64,000 bases of DNA from Sphingobium sp. Cam5-1 (GCF_015693305.1 NZ_CP065138.1:1922001-1986000), one strand, 5' to 3'. Counted from the first letter of the stretch, positions 44,133 through 53,814 are shown. Numbers and translations: made by a program. Notes: a model not told the origin generated them from the letters alone.

Positions 44133-45335
44133 ATGGCGACCAACCGGCAGTCCCCAGCGAAGAGCGACGAGGCCGGGATCGGCCTGTCCATCCGGGGGCA
44201 CCGGCTGGACGTGATCGAACATGGCCCCGCCCTGCGAGAGACGCTGATCGGCCTGATCGATGGGGCGCGGGACAGCCTGAAGCTTTATTATTACATCTTC
44301 GCCGCCGATGAGAGCGGGCGGATGGTGCTGGACCGGCTGATCGCGGCCCGAGGGCGCGGCGTTGCCGTGACGTTGATGATCGATGCGTTCGGATCGGCCG
44401 ACACGCCCGTCGCCTTCTTCGACCCGCTGATCAAGGCGGGGGGACGGTTTGGCCGATTCGGCGCGCGGCGGTCGACCCGCTATCTGATCCGCAACCATCA
44501 GAAGATGACCATTGCGGATGATCGGCGGCTGCTGCTGGGTGGGTTCAATGTGGAGGATGGCTATTTCGGATTGCCCGATGAGGATGCCTGGGTGGACCTG
44601 GGCCTTCTGATCGACGGGCCGCAGGTCGCGGCGATGACCAACTGGTATGGGCAGCTGTGGCGGTGGGTATCGACCAAAAAACAGCGTTTCCGCACGTTGC
44701 GGCGGATGGTGCGGCATTGGCATCCGTCGCTGCACCATGACCCGGATGATCCGATGCGATGGCTGATCGGCGGGCCGACCCGGCGCTTAAGCCCCTGGGC
44801 GCAGGTGGTGAAGCATGACCTGGAACATGCCCGGCGGGTGGACATGGTGGCCGCTTATTTTTCGCCAGGACGCGGCATGTTGAAGCGCATTGCGCGCGCG
44901 GCGCGGCGGGAGGGTGCGCGGCTGATCCTGCCGTCCCGGTCGGACAACGGCGCGACGGTGGCGGCGGCGCGGCTGCTGTATGGACCACTGCTGCGGCGCG
45001 GGGTGGAGATATGGGAATATCAGAAGCGCAAGCTGCACATGAAGCTGATCGTCATCGATGACGCGGTCTTCATCGGATCGGCCAATTTCGACATGCGCAG
45101 CCTGTTCCTGAATCTGGAGATCATGCTGCGGATCGAGGATAAGGCGCTGGCGGACGAAGCGAGGGACTTCATCAGCCGTCGCGCAGAGGAAAGCCGACAG
45201 ATCACGCTAGAACGATACAAGGCGCAGCGCGGGGTGCTGACTTTGGTGAAGCAGTGGATCAGCTATTTTCTGGTGGGGGTGGTGGATTACACCGTCACCC
45301 GGCGGTTGAACTTTCGCAATCCGGACGCGGATTAA
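44133..45335 (+). CDS. Phospholipase D-family protein (cardiolipin synthase-like)
   Basis: A 400-aa protein with two HKD motifs: [20 protein letters not shown] (about residues 129-148) and [19 protein letters not shown] (about 303-321), the hallmark of phospholipase D/cardiolipin synthase enzymes. It lacks the two N-terminal membrane helices of classical Cls, resembling ClsB-type enzymes. It should transfer phosphatidyl groups to make cardiolipin. Divergent from rpoZ, convergent with ald. Confidence 0.88.
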   Translation: MATNRQSPAKSDEAGIGLSIRGHRLDVIEHGPALRETLIGLIDGARDSLKLYYYIFAADESGRMVLDRLIAARGRGVAVTLMIDAFGSADTPVAFFDPLIKAGGRFGRFGARRSTRYLIRNHQKMTIADDRRLLLGGFNVEDGYFGLPDEDAWVDLGLLIDGPQVAAMTNWYGQLWRWVSTKKQRFRTLRRMVRHWHPSLHHDPDDPMRWLIGGPTRRLSPWAQVVKHDLEHARRVDMVAAYFSPGRGMLKRIARAARREGARLILPSRSDNGATVAAARLLYGPLLRRGVEIWEYQKRKLHMKLIVIDDAVFIGSANFDMRSLFLNLEIMLRIEDKALADEARDFISRRAEESRQITLERYKAQRGVLTLVKQWISYFLVGVVDYTVTRRLNFRNPDAD

Positions 45336-45347
45336 AGGGGGCGGCCA

Positions 45348-46463
45348 TCAGGCCAGCGCTTCCTCCGCCGGGGTAAAGGGCAGGCCCAGCGCCTGAGCCA
45401 CCGCCTGATAGGTCACCTTGCCGTCCCAGACGTTGAGCCCCGCGAGCAGATGCGGATCGGTTTGCAGCGCCTTCTTCCACCCCAGATCGGCGATGCGCAG
45501 CGCGTGCGGCAGGGTGACGTTGTTGAGCGCGTAGGTGCTGGTGCGCGCGACCGCGCCGGGCATGTTGGCGACGCAATAATGGACAATGCCATCGACGATA
45601 TAGGTGGGATCAGCATGGGTGGTTGGATGGCTGGTTTCGAAACAGCCGCCCTGATCGATCGCGACGTCGACCAGCACGGAGCCCTTTTTCATGGTCTTGA
45701 GCATGTCGGCGCTGACCAGCTTGGGCGCGGCGGCTCCGGGGATCAGCACGGCGCCGATGACGAGGTCTGCCTCCGCCACGCATTCGGCCAAATTGGCGCG
45801 GTTGGAAAAACGGGTCTTGGCCCGTGCCTCGAAATAGATGCCCAGCCGTTCGAGCACTTCGGGGCTGCGGTCGAGGATGGTGACGTCCGCGCCCAGGCCC
45901 GCCGCCATCTGCGCCGCGTTGAAGCCGACGACGCCACCGCCGATGACGCAGACCTTGGCCGGAAGGACGCCGGGCACGCCGCCCAGCAGCACGCCCCGCC
46001 CGCCATTCGCCTTTTCCAGCGCTGTCGCGCCCGCTTGAATCGACATGCGCCCGGCAACCTGGCTCATCGGCTTTAGCAGCGGGAGGCCGCCGCCAGCATC
46101 GGTGACCGTTTCATAGGCGATGCAGACAGCGCCCGACGCCATGAGATCACGGGTCTGGTCCGGGTCGGGCGCCAAATGGAGGTAGGTGTAGAGGATCTGG
46201 CCCGGGCGCAGCACGGCGCGTTCCTCGGGCTGCGGTTCCTTCACCTTCACGATCATTTCGGCCGCTTCGAACACGTCGCTTGCGTTCGGGACGATCTCGC
46301 CCCCGGCACGGGCGTACAGCGCGTCATGCGCGCCAATCCCCTCCCCCGCACCGCTTTCCACCAGCACCCGATGGCCATGGGCCGCCAGTTCATGCACGCT
46401 TTCAGGCGTCAGGCCGACGCGATATTCGTGATTCTTGATCTCCCTGACCGTGCCTACAATCAT
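45348..46463 (-). CDS. ald: Alanine dehydrogenase
   Basis: A 371-aa alanine dehydrogenase, the usual family length, which converts alanine and pyruvate with NAD. N-terminal [20 protein letters not shown] with the substrate-binding Arg and Lys region, VKVKEPQ, the NAD loop [15 protein letters not shown] and the C-terminal [14 protein letters not shown] are typical. I start at ATG 46463. It is the last backbone gene before the tRNA-Ser integration site. Confidence 0.94.
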   Translation of the reverse strand: MIVGTVREIKNHEYRVGLTPESVHELAAHGHRVLVESGAGEGIGAHDALYARAGGEIVPNASDVFEAAEMIVKVKEPQPEERAVLRPGQILYTYLHLAPDPDQTRDLMASGAVCIAYETVTDAGGGLPLLKPMSQVAGRMSIQAGATALEKANGGRGVLLGGVPGVLPAKVCVIGGGVVGFNAAQMAAGLGADVTILDRSPEVLERLGIYFEARAKTRFSNRANLAECVAEADLVIGAVLIPGAAAPKLVSADMLKTMKKGSVLVDVAIDQGGCFETSHPTTHADPTYIVDGIVHYCVANMPGAVARTSTYALNNVTLPHALRIADLGWKKALQTDPHLLAGLNVWDGKVTYQAVAQALGLPFTPAEEALA

Positions 46464-46689
46464 GTTCAGCCTTTCCGTTCCGGATAGATGCCGCATCTGG
46501 ACAGGGTATCGCCGCAAATGGGACGTTTGTTCCTGAATGTAGGTTGCGGCCGGACATTTGCCTATCCGTCACGGTCTACGTAGCGCGACGGCGGATGAAG
46601 TAGCGCCGCGAAATTGAAAGCAGGAAAGTCACGGCATCCCCTTGCCACCCGCCGCGCCGCACGATAGGGAGCCGCCTTCCAGTGCATGC

Positions 46690-46780
46690 GGAGCGGTGGC
46701 CGAGTGGTCGAAGGCGCTCGCCTGGAAAGTGAGTATACGTCAAAAGCGTATCGAGGGTTCGAATCCCTCCCGCTCCGCCA
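46690..46780 (+). tRNA. tRNA-Ser (GGA anticodon), ICE integration site
   Basis: A 91-nt class II tRNA including encoded CCA. The acceptor stem GGAGCGG pairs with CCGCTCC, the anticodon GGA is at 46724-46726, the long variable arm (GTATACG..CGTATC) is typical for serine, and GGTTCGAATCC forms the T arm. An integrase gene starts 186 bp downstream on the same strand, so the 3' end is the likely attachment site. Confidence 0.95.
46757..46780. other. Presumed attL in the tRNA-Ser 3' end
   Basis: Tyrosine integrases of tRNA-targeting ICEs recombine within the T arm and 3' end, leaving that segment as a direct repeat. By this logic the core lies within GTTCGAATCCCTCCCGCTCC and the CCA. The matching attR copy is not in the window, so the exact core cannot be fixed. 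Confidence 0.5.
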
Positions 46781-46797
46781 TTTCACCCTTCGCGGGC

Positions 46798-46888
46798 GTT
46801 CGCCACAGCCCGGAAAATTCAATTAAAGATCTGAAAATACGCTAGATTTGACCGCTGGCGTTCGTGGCCGTTCGCCGCAGTCCGGAAA
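46798..46888. repeat. Direct repeat pair between tRNA and integrase
   Basis: GTTCGCCACAGCCCGGAAA at 46798-46816 recurs as GTTCGCCGCAGTCCGGAAA at 46870-46888, 17 of 19 identical and 72 bp apart in the same orientation. Between tRNA and integrase this is where integrase arm-type sites are expected, so they may be Int- or excisionase-binding sites. An old att duplication is the alternative. Confidence 0.5.
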
Positions 46889-46966
46889 CTGATGTGGGGC
46901 TGAGTGTGGGGCTGTGAGGGGTTGGTGGGGTTCAAAACAGGGGGCTTAGATGGTATCCTCCAGCCC

Positions 46967-48241
46967 ATGGGAAAGCTGACCGCAGCCATGATCAAGGACC
47001 TCACCGAGCCCGGGCGTTACTCCGATGGCGAGGGATTGCTCCTGCAGATTTCCCCTTCGGGCGGGAAAAGCTGGCTCATGCGGGTCCAGGTCAATGGCCG
47101 CCGCCGGGACATCGGGCTGGGTGAACTCCGGCATGTGAGCCTTCGCGATGCGAGGCTTGAGGCGGCTGCGATCAAGAAACTCGCAAAGTCCGGCATCGAC
47201 CCGCTCGAAGAGCGGCGGAAAGTCGAGATCGTCATCCCCACCTTCGAGCAGGCGGCGAAGCGCGCACACGCGGAAATGGTCAAGGGCTGGAAGAACGGGA
47301 AGCACACCAAGCAGTGGATCAAAACGCTTGAACTCTATGCTTACCCCAAGCTCGGCAAGCTGAGGGTCGACCAGATCGAAGGGCCCATCATCCGCGACGT
47401 GCTTGCGGAAATCTGGCTGAATATTCCCGAGACCGCCCGGCGGGTCCGGCAGCGTATCGGTACTGTGCTCGACTGGTCCTATGCCAATGGCTTCCGGACC
47501 TGCGAAGCGCCGATGCGTTCCATTTCCAAGGGCCTTCCGCGCCAGCCCAGGAAGACCGGACATTTCGCCGCACTGCCCCACGCCGAGGTGCCGGCGTTCA
47601 TGAAGCGCCTGCGCGCACGCGGCCTCAGCAGCAGCAGGTTGGCGCTCGAGGCCCTGATATTGACGGCGGTCCGATCCGGCGAGGTACGCGGAGCCAGATG
47701 GTCCGAACTCGATGACGATCTGACCCTCTGGACCATTCCTGCCGAACGCATGAAAGGTGGTGTCGAACATACGGTGCCCCTGTCGGCGCAGGCCGCGGGC
47801 GTTTTCCGTCAGGCACAGGCGCTACGGATCAAAGGGTGTGACCTGATCTTTCCGGGCGCCACGTCGGGTTCGGCGCTTTCGGACATGGCGCTGCTGGAAC
47901 TTGTGCGCGGGATGGACCTGCCGGCGACCGTGCATGGCTTCCGATCGAGTTTCCGTGATTGGGCCGCCGAAGAAACGGATGTGCCGCGCGAGATCGCCGA
48001 AGCGGCGCTGGCGCATACACTCGAAAACAAGGTCGAGGCGGCCTATCGGCGCACGGACTTCCTGGCCAAGCGGCGCGATCTGATGAAGGCCTGGGCCGAC
48101 TTTTGCCTTCCGCCCGTCAAGACCCGATCCCGGCAGCAAGCCGAGCGAAAGAATGCCGTGGTCGGCCGCGCTTCCGAGGTTGCGGCGCCTCCGCGCCGGC
48201 CGCGACGGACTGGCGCTCGACAAATCGTTCAAGGCTCCTGA
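46967..48241 (+). CDS. int: Tyrosine integrase of the ICE (DUF4102 type)
   Basis: A 424-aa site-specific recombinase. N-terminal arm-binding DUF4102 domain (LTAAMIKDL..GRYSDGEGLLLQI, about 3-85), a core-binding helical domain, and a catalytic domain with the Arg in TAVRSGEVRGARW, the HGFRSSFRDWA box and ALAHTLENKVEAAYRRTD carrying the second His and nucleophile Tyr. It integrates the element into the tRNA-Ser gene. ATG 46967 fits the family's start; a longer GTG-initiated frame is not supported. Its last 125 bp overlap the opposing excisionase-like gene. Confidence 0.93.
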   Translation: MGKLTAAMIKDLTEPGRYSDGEGLLLQISPSGGKSWLMRVQVNGRRRDIGLGELRHVSLRDARLEAAAIKKLAKSGIDPLEERRKVEIVIPTFEQAAKRAHAEMVKGWKNGKHTKQWIKTLELYAYPKLGKLRVDQIEGPIIRDVLAEIWLNIPETARRVRQRIGTVLDWSYANGFRTCEAPMRSISKGLPRQPRKTGHFAALPHAEVPAFMKRLRARGLSSSRLALEALILTAVRSGEVRGARWSELDDDLTLWTIPAERMKGGVEHTVPLSAQAAGVFRQAQALRIKGCDLIFPGATSGSALSDMALLELVRGMDLPATVHGFRSSFRDWAAEETDVPREIAEAALAHTLENKVEAAYRRTDFLAKRRDLMKAWADFCLPPVKTRSRQQAERKNAVVGRASEVAAPPRRPRRTGARQIVQGS

Positions 48242-48401
48242 CCACGATCAGCGTGGCCCGCCCGACCTTTATGACGTCGATCTCGTGTGCCGTGATCAGT
48301 TCGTAGAGTTTGGTCTTTCCGATGCCCAGCATGCGCGCCGCGTCCGGCACGCGGATGGTCAGTGCGTCTTTGCAACCGAGACGGGGACCGGTCTCTATCA
48401 T
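48117..48401 (-). CDS. Excisionase/AlpA-like HTH_17 protein
   Basis: A 94-aa protein with a MerR-like winged helix of the HTH_17 excisionase family at about residues 14-62: VPDAARMLGIGKTKLYELI, a wing with IDVIKVGRATLIV, and an ERF(V)-type end helix. The C-terminal 30 residues are basic (RKRGRPRHS). Such proteins serve as recombination directionality factors or regulators. The start overlaps the DUF2274 gene (ATGA), so it is the last gene of the trb operon; its 3' end overlaps the integrase gene by 125 bp on the opposite strand. Confidence 0.8.
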   Translation of the reverse strand: MIETGPRLGCKDALTIRVPDAARMLGIGKTKLYELITAHEIDVIKVGRATLIVVRSLERFVERQSVAAGAEAPQPRKRGRPRHSFARLAAGIGS

Positions 48402-48628
48402 CCGCCGCGTGCTCCGAGACGCTCGCGCGCCTTTACAAAGGCGCGGTCGCTATCAAGAAATGCGGACAGTATAGCCGGGACCAGTTCGCTGACCGGCTCC
48501 TCGCGACCATAGGCTTCGGCATAGATCAGGGCGTAGTCCTGGAGCGCCTGATGCAGGTCAGGCATCACCGTGATGGTGAGCTTCACCGGGGTTCGGTCGG
48601 GAATGCGAGCAAGCTTGAGGTCGACCAT
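48398..48628 (-). CDS. DUF2274 protein of the trb cluster
   Basis: A 76-aa protein of the DUF2274 family, nearly always found just after trbI in Tn4371/RP4-like transfer clusters of proteobacteria. The signature DRTPVKLTITVMPDLHQALQ resembles a ribbon-helix-helix N-terminus, and the C-terminal FLDSDRAFVKAR is typical. Function unknown; a regulator of the cluster is possible. It lies 9 bp after trbI. Confidence 0.85.
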   Translation of the reverse strand: MVDLKLARIPDRTPVKLTITVMPDLHQALQDYALIYAEAYGREEPVSELVPAILSAFLDSDRAFVKARERLGARGG

Positions 48629-48637
48629 GGCCTTCTC

Positions 48638-49831
48638 CTATTCGCGCCACGGCGCGAGAATGAGATCGCGATGGACGATCAGCCGTACCGGGGCACCGGG
48701 CCGGATCGTGATCGTCGGCTGGATCTGAAGATTGCGGGACGTGATCTGGTCGCCGGCACGGGACACGTTCTGCTGCGTCGACTCCCGGATCGCCTGGACG
48801 AGGTCGCTTTCGCCGGTGAATGTCAGGTTCGCACCCACGCCGAGCAGGGTCGAGATCGCCACGCCCTTGAGCAGGGCCCAGGTGTGAAAATCGACTTTGT
48901 CCGACAGGCCCGCATAGCCCGAGGGATCGGTGGCGGGCACGTTATCTATGCGCAACGATGAACCATCGGGCATGACGATCCGCTGCCAGACGATCAGCGC
49001 GCGGCTCTGCCCGAACGCCACGACCGAATCATAGCTGCCGATCAGTCGCGCGCCTTGCGGAATGAGCAGGATCCGCCCAGTTGCGCTATCATAGGTGTTC
49101 TCGGTGATCTGCGCGGTGACCAGCCCTGGCAGATCGGAGCGCAGGCCGGTGATCAGGCTCGCGGAAATCACACTGCCCGCCGACAGGGTGTAGGGCGATG
49201 GCGCCGGCATCAGGACATGGGGATTGACGTCGCCGCGCGGATCGAGGTTCCCGACGAAGGCTTCCTTGCGTCCCTGCGCGTTGGGATCGTTCGCCGGATC
49301 GAGCGCTAGTTTCGGCGAACTCGGCTGGGGACTTTCTGGGGCCGATACGCTTGCAGCCGGTATTTCGGCAGCGGACACCTGCCGGCTCTGCACCAGCACA
49401 CCGGATTCGCGCGCGGCCTTCAATTCGGCGAGCTGGCGCTCACGCTCGGCTGCTTCGGCCTGTTGGCGTTGCTGGTCGCTCGGGTTGATCCCGGTCGCAA
49501 GTTGTTGCTGGCGATCAAGGATCGGCTTGCCGAGGTCGCCCGGAAGCGGCGGCCCGAGCCTGGGCACGTCGCCATAGCTTGCCGGCAAGCCGTTCAACGT
49601 GTCGCTGGCAGGACGCAGATCGGGCTGGGAGAGTTCCTCCTGCCCCGCGACACGGTGAAACAGACGTGGCTTCAGTGCCAGCCATGTCACCGTCATTAGG
49701 CTGACCGATCCCAGCGCCGCGATGGCGATGATGACGCCGCGCTTGAACCGGATCGCTCGCGGCGGGCGCGAACGGAGCGCCAGGCTCTCTGGATCGAGCT
49801 TGGCGGGCTGTGCCGTCGTCCCCTCGGTCAT
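48638..49831 (-). CDS. trbI: Conjugal transfer protein TrbI (VirB10-like)
   Basis: A 397-aa VirB10-type protein. A cytoplasmic N-terminus, one membrane helix (about residues 31-50), a proline/glutamine-rich linker with a coiled-coil AEAAERERQLAELKAARE, and a C-terminal beta-barrel domain (about 210-395) with LIPQGARLIGSYDS. It spans both membranes and forms the outer core of the type IV secretion channel with TrbG and TrbF. Start overlaps the trbG stop (ATGA). Confidence 0.92.
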   Translation of the reverse strand: MTEGTTAQPAKLDPESLALRSRPPRAIRFKRGVIIAIAALGSVSLMTVTWLALKPRLFHRVAGQEELSQPDLRPASDTLNGLPASYGDVPRLGPPLPGDLGKPILDRQQQLATGINPSDQQRQQAEAAERERQLAELKAARESGVLVQSRQVSAAEIPAASVSAPESPQPSSPKLALDPANDPNAQGRKEAFVGNLDPRGDVNPHVLMPAPSPYTLSAGSVISASLITGLRSDLPGLVTAQITENTYDSATGRILLIPQGARLIGSYDSVVAFGQSRALIVWQRIVMPDGSSLRIDNVPATDPSGYAGLSDKVDFHTWALLKGVAISTLLGVGANLTFTGESDLVQAIRESTQQNVSRAGDQITSRNLQIQPTITIRPGAPVRLIVHRDLILAPWRE

Positions 49832-50793
49832 GACGGCCTCCGCCGGCTGATCGCCTCACCGGTCCGGCTGATCCGCACCACGTCCTGATGCTTGAGCCCG
49901 AGGCGCAGCTCTGCCGCATCGAAGATCCGGTCGACGACGTAGTAGCGGCCCTGCACGCGGTAGTTGACCAGCTCGGCATTGCCCTTGGCATCGACCAGGA
50001 ACAGTGGCGGGGCCTCGCTTTCGCCGAGACTGGCCGGGAACTCGATGAACGTCTGTCGCCCGTCATCGAACGCGCGTAGCGGCCGCCAGACGGGCTTGTC
50101 GCCGGTGATAACATAGCCGAAGTGCAGCTGCTCGACGGCAAGTCCCGATGCCACCGGCTGCGCCGCGCGCGCCGCTTCGGCGGCGGCCTTCAGCGCGATC
50201 AGCGCGTCCTGCGGATAGGTCCAGGAAAGCGCCGACATGGCCGTGCGCGCGGTGCTGGTCAGTGCCAGATGATAGGCCCGCCGATCGGTGGTGATGATGA
50301 TGTTGGTGGCGAGCCCGGCAGTGAATGGCTTCACCAGCACATGCGTGCGCCTGGTCTCACCCGAACCGCTAGTGGTATCGCCGATGACCCAGCGCACGGT
50401 GTCACCCGCCGCCACGGCCACCAGCGTCTCGCCGGGCTGAAGCGCGAGGTCGGTGACCTGCCCGGGCGCGGTCAGCACATGGTAGATCACGCCTTCGCTG
50501 TAGGGATAGACCTGCACTGCATTGAGATAGCCGCCGGTCGCCGGTTCGAGCGTCGCGGCGCGATTGGCGGCCCGGACGCGCAGTTCGGCTGGCGATGGCG
50601 GCATATGGCGGCGGTGCGGGACCGGCATGGCAGCCTTCGGTGGTGACGATACGACAGGTGCGCCAGGCGGAATCGCGACCGCAACCGACGGCACCGCTGT
50701 ATTCGCAGGCAATGCCGGAATCGTCGGCGCGTTCTGGGCGAGAGCGGGAGCCGCGAAGGCAAGTGCCGTCGCCGCGAGAAGGGCGGTTTTCAT
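49828..50793 (-). CDS. trbG: Conjugal transfer protein TrbG (VirB9-like)
   Basis: A 321-aa VirB9-type periplasmic protein. A signal peptide MKTALLAATALAFAAPALAQ begins at ATG 50793; the proline-rich part is followed by a VirB9 domain with VYPYSEGVIYHVLTAPGQVT and a C-terminal CagX-like segment. It makes the periplasmic/outer membrane ring of the channel with TrbI. Start and stop both overlap neighbours by 4 bp. Confidence 0.92.
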   Translation of the reverse strand: MKTALLAATALAFAAPALAQNAPTIPALPANTAVPSVAVAIPPGAPVVSSPPKAAMPVPHRRHMPPSPAELRVRAANRAATLEPATGGYLNAVQVYPYSEGVIYHVLTAPGQVTDLALQPGETLVAVAAGDTVRWVIGDTTSGSGETRRTHVLVKPFTAGLATNIIITTDRRAYHLALTSTARTAMSALSWTYPQDALIALKAAAEAARAAQPVASGLAVEQLHFGYVITGDKPVWRPLRAFDDGRQTFIEFPASLGESEAPPLFLVDAKGNAELVNYRVQGRYYVVDRIFDAAELRLGLKHQDVVRISRTGEAISRRRPS

Positions 50794-51620
50794 GGCTGGG
50801 TTTCCTGACTTGTAGCTGCGCCGAGGTTGGGATCGAGCGGCGATCCAGCGGGGATGCTTGCCGGCGGCGGCAGTGCTGAGCGCGCTGGCGCAATGGCCGA
50901 TTGCGTTGACGATGTGTTGGTGGGTTCGAGCTCGCGGCTCCAGTCGATCGCATCGACATAGATGCCGAGTGGGTTCTTCCTCAGCGTATCGGCGCTGGTC
51001 GGTGCCACCATCTGGGTGGTCAGGATCGCGGTCCAATGCGAGGTGCCTGCTTGGGCGCCACGCTCGTAGGCGGTCTCGACCCATTTGATCTGAAACGACT
51101 TGTCCGAGGCGCGTACCACACTGGTGACTTGCACCGAGACGGTGCGCTCGCCGATATGACCGAACGGATCGGCGGCGCGGGCGTAATCGCCGAGAAATAT
51201 GCTCCCGCGCTTGGTCGTGAAATCATAGGCTGAAAGCCAGTCCTGGCGCATGAGCACCGGATCGAGCGAGACCGACCGCACATGCTCAATGAACCGGGAG
51301 AGGAACCAGGCAACTTGGCTGTCGGTCGGTTGATAATCCTTGTCGGCGGGCTGGACGGCGCGGGCCTCGCCAAGCTTGTCGACCTCGACCACATAGGGAA
51401 CGACGCGGCTTTGCAGCGACTGCCAGAGCAGGCCGCCCGAAAGCGCGGTGGCGAGACCGAGGCAGCCGAAGGCCATCAACCGCCAGTTTCGTGCCTGGAC
51501 GCGGGCCGAGCCAATCCGCTCGTCCCAGAGCTGACCGGCGCGCTGATAGGGCGTCTCGGGCTCGGGTGTCTGTCCGTATCGCTGGACGGCGCGCCTGAAA
51601 AATGTCGAATTCGAGATCAT
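50790..51620 (-). CDS. trbF: Conjugal transfer protein TrbF (VirB8-like)
   Basis: A 276-aa VirB8-type inner-membrane protein: a cytoplasmic N-terminus with ETPYQRAGQLWDERIGSARV, one membrane helix (about 47-66) and a periplasmic NTF2-like domain. Assembly factor and channel component. ATG 51620 lies 5 bp after the trbL stop; the longer frame only mirrors trbL. Confidence 0.92.
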   Translation of the reverse strand: MISNSTFFRRAVQRYGQTPEPETPYQRAGQLWDERIGSARVQARNWRLMAFGCLGLATALSGGLLWQSLQSRVVPYVVEVDKLGEARAVQPADKDYQPTDSQVAWFLSRFIEHVRSVSLDPVLMRQDWLSAYDFTTKRGSIFLGDYARAADPFGHIGERTVSVQVTSVVRASDKSFQIKWVETAYERGAQAGTSHWTAILTTQMVAPTSADTLRKNPLGIYVDAIDWSRELEPTNTSSTQSAIAPARSALPPPASIPAGSPLDPNLGAATSQETQP

Positions 51621-51625
51621 GAGGA

Positions 51626-52930
51626 TCAGTCCTCCCTTTCCTTGATGTCGGGGGTTGCGCCATGACCGCCACGGTCGCCGGATTGCACGGCATGCATGGC
51701 GGTCTGGCGGTGATGGCGGGCGCTCTGCTGCGCTTTCATCGCCCGCGCCCATCCGGGCATCGACGATGCGCTATCCGTCGTTTCCGAGGCGGCGGATGCC
51801 GTGCGGCCGGTCATCGCGTTGAATGCGGCCTGGCGGCCTGACTCTGCGGCCTCGCCAAGCCCCAGCGCGGCGGACATCCGCGACCGCGCGGCACCCGCCG
51901 CGGCGCTCGCCATCCCGCCGATACCGGCGCCGACGCTGGAGGAGCCGGCGCCCTCCTGCCCGAGCGCGTAGGCGGTCGAGGCCGCCGAGCCCATCGCGGT
52001 GCCTGCACGCATCGCGCCAAGGCCGGCGGCGGCAAGGCCGCGGGCAGCACCGACCGCCCCTGCGCCGCCAAGATACATGATGCCGCCCGCGCCAAGCGCG
52101 GTGCCGAGCGCTGCGCCCGCCCCCAGCTGCGGCGCGCCCGCGACAAGACCCGAGGCGATGCCTGGACCGAAAATGCCGAGACCGAAGAGAGCAAGGCTCG
52201 CCAGCACCAGGCTCATGGCTTGGCCGATGTCGGGTTCCTGGCCCTGGAGCGCGGTGGTGAACTGGGTGAAATAGTTCGAGCCGATGCCGACGATGACAGC
52301 GAGCACCATGACCTTGATGCCGGAGGAAACGACATTGCCGAGCACGCGCTCGGCGAGGAAACTGGTGCGGTTCCACAGCGCGAAGGGCACAAGGATGAAG
52401 CCGGCGAGGCTCGTCAGCTTGAACTCGAGGATCGTGACGAACATCTGCACGGCGAGGATGAAGAAGGCGAGGATCACGATCACCCAAGCGACCAGCAGCA
52501 CAACGATCGTCAGGAAGTTGTCGAAGAAAGTCGTGAAGCCGAGATACTGGTTGACCTGTTGGAGCAGCGGCCAGGCAGCGGAGAAGCCGGTCCCGGCAAG
52601 ACGGCCGGGCTTCAGCAGATCAGCAGCGGTGATCGTCCCACCGCCTGCGGTCAGCCCGGCCTGCGCGAACGAGCGGAAGATGATGTCGCTGAGCGTTGAG
52701 AAGCTGTTGATGATGAACGCGAAGGCGCCGATGTAGAGGATCTTGCGGATCAGGCGGCCGAGCACATTGTCCTCGCCGCCCAGCGCCCAGAACAATCCAG
52801 CCAGCGTGATGTCGATCGCAATCAGCGTGCGCGTCAAAAAGCTGATGTCGCCGCCCAGGAGGCCGAACCCGCTGTCGATGTAGCGGATGAAGGCAGCCAT
52901 GAATTGATCGATGACGTTGAGGTCGCCCAT
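51626..52930 (-). CDS. trbL: Conjugal transfer protein TrbL (VirB6-like)
   Basis: A 434-aa polytopic membrane protein with about 6-7 helices in the first 280 residues, then a glycine/alanine-rich region and a hydrophilic C-terminus with many Ser/Ala/His/Gln. MGDLNVIDQFMAAFIRYIDS is the usual TrbL start. It forms the inner-membrane pore of the transfer channel. The 128-bp gap to trbJ (52931-53058) shows no trbK-like gene that I can support. Confidence 0.92.
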   Translation of the reverse strand: MGDLNVIDQFMAAFIRYIDSGFGLLGGDISFLTRTLIAIDITLAGLFWALGGEDNVLGRLIRKILYIGAFAFIINSFSTLSDIIFRSFAQAGLTAGGGTITAADLLKPGRLAGTGFSAAWPLLQQVNQYLGFTTFFDNFLTIVVLLVAWVIVILAFFILAVQMFVTILEFKLTSLAGFILVPFALWNRTSFLAERVLGNVVSSGIKVMVLAVIVGIGSNYFTQFTTALQGQEPDIGQAMSLVLASLALFGLGIFGPGIASGLVAGAPQLGAGAALGTALGAGGIMYLGGAGAVGAARGLAAAGLGAMRAGTAMGSAASTAYALGQEGAGSSSVGAGIGGMASAAAGAARSRMSAALGLGEAAESGRQAAFNAMTGRTASAASETTDSASSMPGWARAMKAQQSARHHRQTAMHAVQSGDRGGHGATPDIKERED

Positions 52931-53058
52931 GCGCTTCGCGTCCTGATGCTTGGTTCAAAGGATGCCGCGAGGCCCGGTCTCGCAGGAGCGGGAGCCGGAC
53001 CCCGCGGCGACGGCGGCGACAGAGGCGCGGGGATCGCCGCCGCCCTGGCCGGCAGGGC

Positions 53059-53814
53059 CTACTGGGGCGTGTAGGCGCTGCCGGAGCCGAGGAATTTCGC
53101 CGAAGCGCTCTGGGCATCGGTGCGCGACTGGGCCTGGTTCGCGCGTTCGATCGCCTCGGCGCGGTATTGTGCCGCCATGAGAGTCTGGATCTGGAACTGC
53201 TGCTTTGCGACCAGCGCCAGGAGCTGGTTGGTCGCCTGGCTGGCCTGCAGCGCGCCTTCGGCGCTCTGGCTCCGCGCGATGATGCCCGTCAGCGCCGCCT
53301 GGTCGGCGGCGATATTCTCGACGACCTGCGCCTGGACGGTCATGGTCTGCTCGAAAGCCCCGCGCGCGGTGTCCATCCGCGCCCGGGCGCTTTGCATCTG
53401 CTGGCTGGTGGTCAGGCTTTGCGCGAAGCTGTCGGGGTAGAGCGAGCGGAACTGCTGGTCGAGGCTTGCAACCTTGAACTGGATGCCCTGCGCTTGTCCC
53501 ATCAACTGGTCGATCTGCTGCATCGTCTGCTTGAGCGCCTGCAATTCGGGAAAGCTGATCGTCGTCAGGTTCTTCGCCTGGTTGATGAGGCTCTGCGCCT
53601 GGTTCTGCAGCATGCGAATCTGGTTGTTGATCTGCTCGAGCGTGCGCGCGGCTGTGAGGATATTCTGGCTGTAGTTCGAGGGATCAAACACGATGATCGC
53701 CTGGGCAGGCTCGCTCGTCGCCAGCGTCGCGAGGACGAGCGAGCCGGTAATGGCGCAACCGAGCGCGCCGGCGATGAGGGGCTTCTTGAAGAGCGGCATT
53801 GTGGTCATGATCAT
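53059..53814 (-). CDS. trbJ: Conjugal transfer protein TrbJ (VirB5-like)
   Basis: A 251-aa secreted VirB5-type protein. Signal peptide about 1-38 (ending EPAQA), the mature start IIVFDPSNYSQNILTAARTL is classic TrbJ, then long amphipathic helices rich in Gln. It is thought to sit at the pilus tip or surface. The start overlaps the trbE stop (ATGA). Confidence 0.92.
   Translation of the reverse strand: MIMTTMPLFKKPLIAGALGCAITGSLVLATLATSEPAQAIIVFDPSNYSQNILTAARTLEQINNQIRMLQNQAQSLINQAKNLTTISFPELQALKQTMQQIDQLMGQAQGIQFKVASLDQQFRSLYPDSFAQSLTTSQQMQSARARMDTARGAFEQTMTVQAQVVENIAADQAALTGIIARSQSAEGALQASQATNQLLALVAKQQFQIQTLMAAQYRAEAIERANQAQSRTDAQSASAKFLGSGSAYTPQ

Noticed and set aside
52931..53058. A possible trbK-like small gene between trbJ and trbL
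   Set aside because: No frame with a start, a lipobox or signal peptide was found in the 128 bp.
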